From positions 68,570,167 through 68,634,166 of the forward strand of contig NC_079216.1 of the NCBI RefSeq assembly GCF_029633865.1: DNA of 64,000 nt, read 5' to 3'. Shown piece by piece: positions 54,201-63,700 of the stretch. This DNA is from Lampris incognitus. Taxonomy: Eukaryota > Chordata > Actinopteri > Lampriformes > Lampridae. The stretch's first letter is position 1. Every line of letters starts with the position of its first letter. The translations under genes and the position numbers were made by a program. The notes beneath the pieces were generated by a model that was not told where the DNA came from, did not search any database, and saw only the letters and a program-made list of their open reading frames with translations.

Positions 54201-57200
54201 TTGTTCAGGGAGGAGTTAAGACAACCCATACCTTTAATTAGATTGTTCAGGCAGGAGTTAAGACAACCCATACCTTTAATTAGATTGTTCAGGCAGGAGT
54301 TAAGACAACCCATACCTTTAATTAGATTGTTCAGGGAGGAGTTAAGACAACCCATACCTTTAATTAGATTGTTCAGGGAGGAGTTAAGACAACCCATACC
54401 TTTAATTAGATTGTTCAGGCCGGAATTAAGACAACCCATACCTTTAATTAGATTGTTCAGGCAGGAGTTAAGACAACCCATACCTTTAATTAGATTGTTC
54501 AGGCAGGAGTTAAGACAATCCATACTTTAATTATATTGTTCAGGCCGGAGTTAAGACAATCCATACTTTAATTATATTGTTCAGGCCGGAGTTAAGACAA
54601 TCCATACCTTTAATTAGGTTGTTCAGGCCGGAGTTGAGACAACCCATACCTTTAATTAGATTGTTCAGGCAGGAGTTAAGACAATCCATACCTTTAATTA
54701 GATTGTTCAGGCCGGAGTTAAGACAATCCATACCTTTAATTAGATTGTTCAGGCAGGAGTTAAGACAACCCATACTTTAATTATATTGTTCAGGCAGGAG
54801 TTAAGACAACCCATACCTTTAATTAGGTTGTTCAGGCCGGAGTTGAGACAACCCATACCTTTAATTAGATTGTTCAGGCAGGAGTTAAGACAACCCATAC
54901 TTTAATTATATTGTTCAGGCAGGAGTTAAGACAATCCATACCTTTAATTAGGTTGTTCAGGCCGGAGTTGAGACAACCCATACCTTTAATTAGATTGTTC
55001 AGGCAGGAGTTAAGACAATCCATACCTTTAATTAGATTGTTCAGGCCGGAGTTAAGACAATCCATACCTTTAATTAGATTGTTCAGGCAGGAGGTAAGAC
55101 AGGCACTGGGTGGTAGTGAAGAGTTGCTGGATGGCTGGGCAACCACTGCAGAAATAGTGAGGGAGAATTTAGGAAGGTACTTGGCATGTCATCAGGCCAG
55201 AGGAAGGAAGACAAGGAGACTTGGTGGTGGGATGAGGAAGTACAGCAATGTATACAGAGGAAAAGGTTGGCAAAGAAGAAGTGGGCTAGTCAGAGAGATG
55301 ACGAAAGTAGACAGGAGTACAAGGAGATGTGGTGTAAAGTGAAGTGAGAGGTGATGAAGGCAAAGGAAAAGGCGTATGGTGAGTTGTATGACAGGTTAGA
55401 CACTAAGGAAGGAGAAAAGGACTTGTACCGATTGGCTAGACAGAGGGAACGAGCTGCAAAGGATGTGCAGCAGGTTAGGGCGATCAAGGATAGAGATGGA
55501 AATGTGCTGACAAGCGAGGAGAGTGTGCTAAGAAGGTGGAAGGAATACTTGGAGGGCTGATGAATGAAGAAAATGAGAGAGAGAGAAGGTTGGATGATGT
55601 GGGGATAGTGAATCAGGAAGTGCAGTGGATTAGCAAGGAGGAAGTGAGGGCAGCTATGAAGAGGTTGAAGAGTGGAAAGGCACTTGGTCCTGATAACATA
55701 CCTGTGGAGGCATGGAGGTGTTTAGGAGAGATGGCAGTGGAGTTTTTAACTAGATTGTTTAACACAAAGGGAAGGTTTACAAGATGGTTGTGAGACCAGC
55801 TATGTTGTATGGTTTGGAGACAGTGATACTGATGAAAAGACAGGAGGTGCAGCTGGAGGTGGCAGAGATGAAGATGATAAGATTTTCACTGGGAGTGATG
55901 AAGAAGGACAGGATTAGGAACGAGTATATTAGAGAGACAGCTCAGGTTGGACGGTTTGGAGACAAAGCAAGAGAGACAAGACTGAGATGGTTTGGACATG
56001 TGTGGAGGAGAGATGCTGGGTATATTGGGAGAAGGATGCTGAATATGGAGCTGTCAGGGAAGAGGAGAAGAGAAAGGCCAAAGAGGAGGTTTATGGATGT
56101 GGTGAGGGAGGACATGCAGGTGGCTGGTGTGACAGAGGAAGATGCAGAAGACAGGAAGAGATGGAAACGGATGATCCGCTGTGGCGCCCCCTAACGGGAG
56201 CAGCCAAAAGTAATAGTAGTAGTAGTAGTAGTAGTAATAGACTATAAGCAGTAGAGATGAGTGAATGCAAAAGATATAATATTTAGTCATTCCAAGTGAG
56301 AGATTTCTGCATAACATGTTTTCTCTGTTCTGCTGTCGCTGGTTTGAGGGATGAGAGTTATTTGGAAGTTGGTGACGTCATGTAATTTGTGTGATCTAAT
56401 GTACCAGTCAAAATTAGAGAGAGACACACTTCTGTCAGCTATACCTTTGTCACCCTCCAGCGAGACAGTTCACAATACTTGCATCTTTGATATGCAAAGG
56501 AAGTCTACACAGAAAGAACAAGGTTATTAGAATTGCATATAGAAAGATGAACGCCAATATGCAGCACAGAGCTGTCGTCACTGAGTGTTTTGGTTCCCCT
56601 AATTCAACACTTAATGAACTGAAGAAGCTCACAACTGACGTCAGGAAGAGAACTGGGGATACGCTTCATTCCATTGCACACAACAACCAGCAGAGATATA
56701 TACACACACATGTGACAACCACCCAAGCAAAACAAAAGAAAAAACACTGCATGGGGCAACTTTGCTGTCACTGGGCAATGACTATGTGGTCACAGTACAA
56801 AAACACAGAAAACCTGTCACATCCTGTATCTTGGATGACTCCTGTAAGGTCGGCCTCCATGTACTTTCTGCCTTGTACCTCACCATTTGGTGACTGGTTC
56901 AGCTAGCTTGAAGTTGTCCGTTTTTTTCTCTTTTTTTCTTTTTGACCCCCCCCCTTTTCTCCCCAACGGTACCCCACTCTTACAAGCCATCCCGGTCACT
57001 GCTCCACCCCCTCTGCTCATCCGGGGAGGGCTGCAGACTACCACATGCCTCCTCCCATACATGTGGAGTCGCCAGCTGCTTCTTTTCACCTGACAGTGAG
57101 GAGTTTCACCAAGGGGATGTAACATGTGGGAGGATCACGCTATTCCCCCCTGTTCTCCCTCCCCCCTGAACGGGCGCCCCGACCAACCAGAGGAGGCGCT

Positions 57201-60200
57201 AGTGCAGCGACCAGAACACATACCCATATCTGGCTTGCTACCCGCAGACATGGCCAATTGTGTCTTGCAGGGATGCCCAACCAAGCCGGAGGTAACACGG
57301 GGATTCGAACCGGTCATCCCCGTGTTGGTAGGCAGCGGAATAGACTCTCCGGACGCCCCAAAGTTGTCCATTTCTGGCTGTGTGACCTCTAGTTAATCTT
57401 CAGTAAAATAAGCATCTGCGGGTTCAAGCATGTACACCTGCACTGTGTCGACCCTGCCTGATGCTGCCATTTCTAGCAGAGCACTAACTAACTTTCGCTG
57501 AACACCGCGTCATTGGGTTGATTGTTTACATTGTTGGGTTGATTGTTTATATTGCCGGCAAGACACTTCTGTCACTCATCACGTGATTGGACCAAGCCCA
57601 CACAGTCCTGACAGGTAGACTAGAGCCTATTAGGCAGTTGAGTGTATTTGAAGAGTAGCTAAACTCCAACCCCAAATCTGTGTGATACCTGATATCTAAT
57701 AGTGAAAAGGAGGGTGCTGGCCATCTGCTATTGACTGGTTGTTGATGCCAGGTGATGTCACCATCTGTTGTACTTCATGCCAAAGGGACATCACCTGTAA
57801 CTTTGTCTAGCCAGTTGCAGATGTCCAGTTCAGTACCTTGCTTTTCACTCTCAGATGTCAGGCGTTACACAGATTTGGGGTTTGGTTTTAGTTACTCTTT
57901 AAGTATATAGCAAACAGGGCTTTTTTTAAGTGAAACTTTGGTTAATGCTTCTTAAGTTGCACCTCCTTAATATCATATGTATACATTTCTAAGGTTTAAG
58001 CAAAGTTGGCAGTGGCTCTAAGTGTGTATGGTGTGTTAATCTGCCACAGAAATTAGAATCACAGGTGGCAGAGATGCAGGCTGCATGGGAACAAGCCCAG
58101 CAGGAAGTGCAGAAGCTCCAGAAGGAGGGGTCAGAGGTTAAGAGAAAGGTCAAGGAGCTCAAGCACCAGTTGGAAACTGAGAGAGTGGGGTAAGCCATAC
58201 TATGACTTGAGGATGGAGCGATGCCTCTCTAGTTGTACCAATATGGTATTTTCTCATTTGTTCTATATTATAATGTAGTAGATTAATGAATTTAATGAAT
58301 TACTTTTAACGTATCATACATGTGTTTTACCCTTGTTAAGGGTTGCATCTCTACAGGAGGAGCTGAAGAAAAAGGTGGCCAACATGAGCGACAGTCAGCA
58401 ACAGCTGCAGCAGTGTGAGCGGGAGAGAGCTGCCCTGCAGGTTAACCTGGACAGGTTGACCCAGGAGGGGCAGGCACGGCAAGCTGAGCTAGACAAGAAA
58501 GTCCAAGGATTGACAACAGGTCTTCAAAAGGCCCAGCAGGAGAATGAGGCTCAAAGGAAGGAGCTTGCTTCTACTAAAGAGAGCCTTGCCAAGGCCAGTA
58601 AGGGACTCAAAGAGAATCAGAGCCTGCTAGACCAGGAGAGGAAGAACACAAAGACAGCCATGGAGGAGAAGGTACGTTCTTTGAGCCACAGCCTGGTTTA
58701 AAGCTGCTACAAGGAGTTATCACTATCAGTCACCAATTTATTTATCAGTTTATTTTTGATGCCTCTGTATAACTGATATAAGCAATGACACCATCAGCAA
58801 GAGGAGTAGGTATTGCAATGTAACGATTCCAAATGCTTATCTTGGGGTTGGATTGCCCACAAAATCTGACTAAACGGTTTACGGCGCACAGATGGGCTAC
58901 ATAGCCACTGTTACAGATACGTTACCACACTGCTGTATCGCTTCTGAACACCTGTTTCTCCAAACCACATCACTTACGCTTGTCTTCAAAACAAAAGCAT
59001 CGCAGAATGACCGTAGATCTCTGCGACAAGAGGCAATGCTTCCGTGAAATGAAGTCATTCTTTTGTGAAACACAACCACTTTTGTCTACCGGAGTGCACA
59101 AAGTCAACAAAAATCCCAAGCTCCTCGTAGCAGCTTTAAGTTTAGCTCAGCTAATTCTAACATTTGTGCCTCACACACTGAGCGGTGTCTTGCAGCAGCG
59201 AGTAATGAATAGCCACTTTAGCACAACTGAAGTGCAGCTCCCATCTGTTCTTTGTACTGTGTGTAATCTCTCATCCTTAAACACCGTAGGAAAAGTCAAA
59301 CGAGAAGGCCAGAAAAGAGCTTCTTAAGAACATTGAAGCCGTCACCCAGGAGATGAAAGAAGCAAAAGAGCACATGGAGAAAATGAAAGAGGTAAGCTTG
59401 CAGAAAAGGAAGCATTAATGTTACAAATTTAACAGTCTTAAAATAAAATCGCTTGTGTGTCTACAAATGTCAGACAGAGAAAGGCTTGAAGACACAGCTG
59501 GCTTCGCTCACAGAACAGCACTCGAAGACTCAGAAGGTGCTGAAAGAGAAGGAGACGGGTGCGCAGCAGCTGCAGGCACAGCTAAAGACAGCTCAGGGGT
59601 CCTTTGAACAGGATAAGAAGAAACTGGAGAGCCAGGTGGTTGAGCTACAGGATATTAATGTCAAGAAGGTATACCGCCTTTACTCCTCATACATACATAA
59701 ATATAGGCCACATCATGCATGCTGTGAATACTGTCCTAATATGAACCACATAGCTACTCACAGTGACGTGTGGATATGTCTGTGTAGCTTCACTACAGTG
59801 TATTCTGTAGTGTAGTATGGTCTGTGTATGGAAACATTACATTTTAAGAGTGTTTATGTGTACACATTCTGCCCTCCCCTTCAGGCCGAGGAAGAGAGCC
59901 GGCTGAAGGTGCAGGTGTCAGGGCTGGACCAGGCACTGGCCTCAGAGAGGAGCCAGATAGCAGAGCTCAAGAAGGTCTTGGAGCAGAGCAAGGAGAGCCT
60001 CAGCAAGCTACAGTCTGATTGCTATGGCAAGGAGTCTGAAGTGTCTGCTCTGCGCCAGGACCTCAAGGTGGGTTGCAGGCAGGGGCTGATGGTGCTGATG
60101 CAATTGTTGTAATTTAATTTTGATCGCCAGAAGTGGTATTTATGTTGCTAGGAAGGGTGCAAAGTGGGGGTACTTGGTATAGACAAAGCTATGCAAAGGC

Positions 60201-60609
60201 TGAAGCAGGGTGTTGATTGTCCTGGAAACATAATGGCGGTCTGCTATTAAACTGATACATATGTATGTATGTGTTTGCAAAGTTCCTGGAAGTCAACAGT
60301 TTCAGTACAGTCAACAGTTTCAGTTTCAGTAAAAGATAAAAATCCCCCACCTGCCCTCATAGCTAGTGAATGACCCCCGTGTGGCCTCTTTTTGATATTA
60401 GTTGTCAGATGAGAAGCTGAGCCTAGCACAGGAGGAGCTGGTTGCTAACCGGACCCATCAGACAGGCTTAGAGGAGCAGATCCAGGAACTGAAGACAGGC
60501 CGGGCTTCCTTGGAGAAGGAGTTGGCCAAACAGAGTCAGAGGCTTCAACAGCAGGACCAGGCCTTGGAGGAGTTACAGAAACAGCAGGTTAGACCAGTAT
60601 TATAACGCT

Positions 60610-60649
<40 letters not shown>

Positions 60650-60723
60650 GTTAGGGGTGTGTCAGTGTACAAGAAAATAAAACCATAACCGTTTAATAAA
60701 ATCCCTAACTGATAAACGTAAAA

Positions 60724-60783
<60 letters not shown>

Positions 60784-63700
60784 GCGTGATAACGTCATCA
60801 TTCTTTGCTGCGTGACAAGCACAAGCGCGATTGAAGCATGGGATGGCGGCTAGTAAAAATCTGCGACACCCCATGTGGGAGTTTGGATTAGAAAGCATCT
60901 CAGCGGGATCTAATCGCATCGAAGGTTTACGCGGAAGCAGTAAGCTCCCAAAAAAAGAGCAAGTTTCTAACGCATACTCATCCAGAGATATTCGATCTTT
61001 TGTAAATGGTGTAGCCTAGTTATGTCATACGACATCAGCGACCTTAACAGCGGTGAATCTATGGAATAATAAGGCTACAGCGACCTCTAGCGATATAGCG
61101 CCGACATACTTTCAAAATTCACAGAAATCCTGAAACGTGTACACGTTTAAACGGCAAACATTGCACCGTGTAAACATGTACAGATTTTAGTACACGTTCA
61201 CATCCCTAATATATATATATATATACACTACCGTTCAAAAGTTTGGGATCACCCAAACAATTTTGTGTTTTCCATGAAAAGTCACACTTATTCACCACCA
61301 TATGTTGTGAAATGAATAGAAAATAGAGTCAAGACATTGACAAGGTTAGAAATAATGATTTGTATTTGAAATAAGATTTTTTTTTACATCAAACTTTGCT
61401 TTCGTCAAAGAATCCTCCATTTGCAGCAATTACAGCATTGCAGACCTTTGGCATTCTAGCTGTTAATTTGTTGAGGTAATCTGGAGAAATTGCACCCCAC
61501 GCTTCCAGAAGCAGCTCCCACAAGTTGGATTGGTTGGATGGGCACTTCTTTGAGCAGATTGAGTTTCTGGAGCATCACATTTGTGGGGTCAATTAAACGC
61601 TCAAAATGGCCAGAAAAAGAGAACTTTCATCTGAAACTCGACAGTCTATTCTTGTTCTTAGAAATGAAGGCTATTCCATGCGAGAAATTGCTAAGAAATT
61701 GAAGATTTCCTACACCGGTGTGTACTACTCCCTTCAGAGGACAGCACAAACAGGCTCTAACCAGAGTAGAAAAAGAAGTGGGAGGCCGCGTTGCACAACT
61801 GAGCAAGAAGATAAGTACATTAGAGTCTCTAGTTTGAGAAACAGACGCCTCACAGGTCCCCAACTGGCATCTTCATTAAATAGTACCTGTTAGAGCCTGT
61901 ATGTGCTGTCCTCTGAAGGGAGTAGTACACACCGGTGTAGGAAATCTTCAATTTCAGCTAGAATGCCAAAGGTCTGCAATGCTGTAATTGCTGCAAATGG
62001 AGGATTCTTTGACGAAAGCAAAGTTTGATGTAAAAAAAATCTTATTTCAAATACAAATCATTATTTCTAACCTTGTCAATGTCTTGACTCTATTTTCTAT
62101 TCATTTCACAACATATGGTGGTGAATAAGTGTGACTTTTCATGGAAAACACGAAATTGTTTGGGTGATCCCAAACTTTTGAACGGTAGTGTATATGTATA
62201 AGCTGATGATTGCTTATGAGATGAAACAAGCTTGTACTGTCTCATAAAGAATTTACTTGACTCACTGGATTATACACACACACACACACACACACACACA
62301 TGAATGATGTGTATGACTGAGTACATGTACCTATTCACTGACCCAGGGTCTGGCTAAGGAAGAGTTGGAGAAGGAAAAGAGAAGAGTGGAAGAATTCAGC
62401 AAGGCCAAAAGCAACCAGGAAAACAACAATGCCAGACTGTCTGCTGAACTCAAAGCGCTCGGGGAGAGGAATGAAAAGGTTAGATCCTTGTTTTTTTTGG
62501 TTTTTGTTTTTCTGACGCTCTTTCACAATAATGTTTTATAATTACAACGCTCACTGTCACATCTTCAAACATTTGTATATTCCAAACTGACTGTTTTTCC
62601 TTTTCAAAGAAGGTTAAATCAGTTCATCTGGACACAAGTTTTATTGACAGAAACGTTTCATCACTCATGTAGGTGACTTTTCAGAAACGTTTCATCACTC
62701 ATGTAGGTGACCTCTTCAGAAACGTTTCATCACTCATGTAGGTGACCTCTTCAGAAACGTTTCATCGCTCATGTGAGTGACCTCTTCAGAAACGTTTCAT
62801 CACTCATGTAGGTGACCTCTTCAGAAACGTTTCATCACTCATGTAGGTGACCTCTTCAGAAAAGTTTCATCCCTCATGTAGGTGACCTCTTCAGAAAAGT
62901 TTCATCGCTCATGTGAGTGACCTCTTCAGAAACGTTTCATCGCTCATGTGAGTGACCTCTTCAGAAACGTTTCATCACTCATGTAGGTGACCTCTTCAGA
63001 AACGTTTCATCACTCATTTAGGTGACCTCTTCAGAAAAGTTTCATCCCTCATGTAGGTGACCTCTTCAGAAACGTTTCATCGCTCATGTGAGTGACCTCT
63101 TCAGAAACGTTTCATCACTCATGTAGGTGACCTCTTCAGAAATGTTTCATCACTCATTTAGGTGACCTCTTCAGAAAAGTTTCATCATGTAAGTGACCTC
63201 TTCAGAAAAGTTTCATCCCTCATGTAGGTGACCTCTTCAGAAACGTTATATCAATCATGTAGTTGACCTCTTCAGAAAAGTTTCGTCACTCATGTAGGTG
63301 ACCTCTTCAGAAACGTTTCATCACTCATTTAGGTGACCTCTTCAGAAATATTTCATCACTCATGTAGGTGACCTCTTCAGAAACGTTTCATCACTCATGT
63401 AGGTGACCTCTTCAGAAACGTTTCATCACTCATTTAGGTGACCTCTTCAGAAATATTTCATCACTCATGTAGGTGACCTCTTCAGAAACGTTTCATCACT
63501 GATGTAGGTGACCTCTTCAGAAACGTTTCATCACTCATGTAAGTGACCTCTTCAGAAACGTTTCATCACTTATGTAGGTGACCTCTTCAGAAACGTTTCA
63601 TCGCTCATGTGAGTGACCTCTTCAGAAATGTTTCATCACTCATGTAGGTGACCTCTTTAGAAACGTTTCATCACTCATGTAGGTGACCTCTTCAGAAAAG

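Noticed and set aside
53789..54530. Repeat protein of 14-residue units on either strand
   Set aside because: The 42-bp period trivially keeps frames open; both strands are equally open and 41-bp units break them.
56487..56906. 139-codon frame in eea1 intron 17
   Set aside because: No recognisable domain, and it sits between transposon remnants inside an intron of a gene with a consistent exon model.
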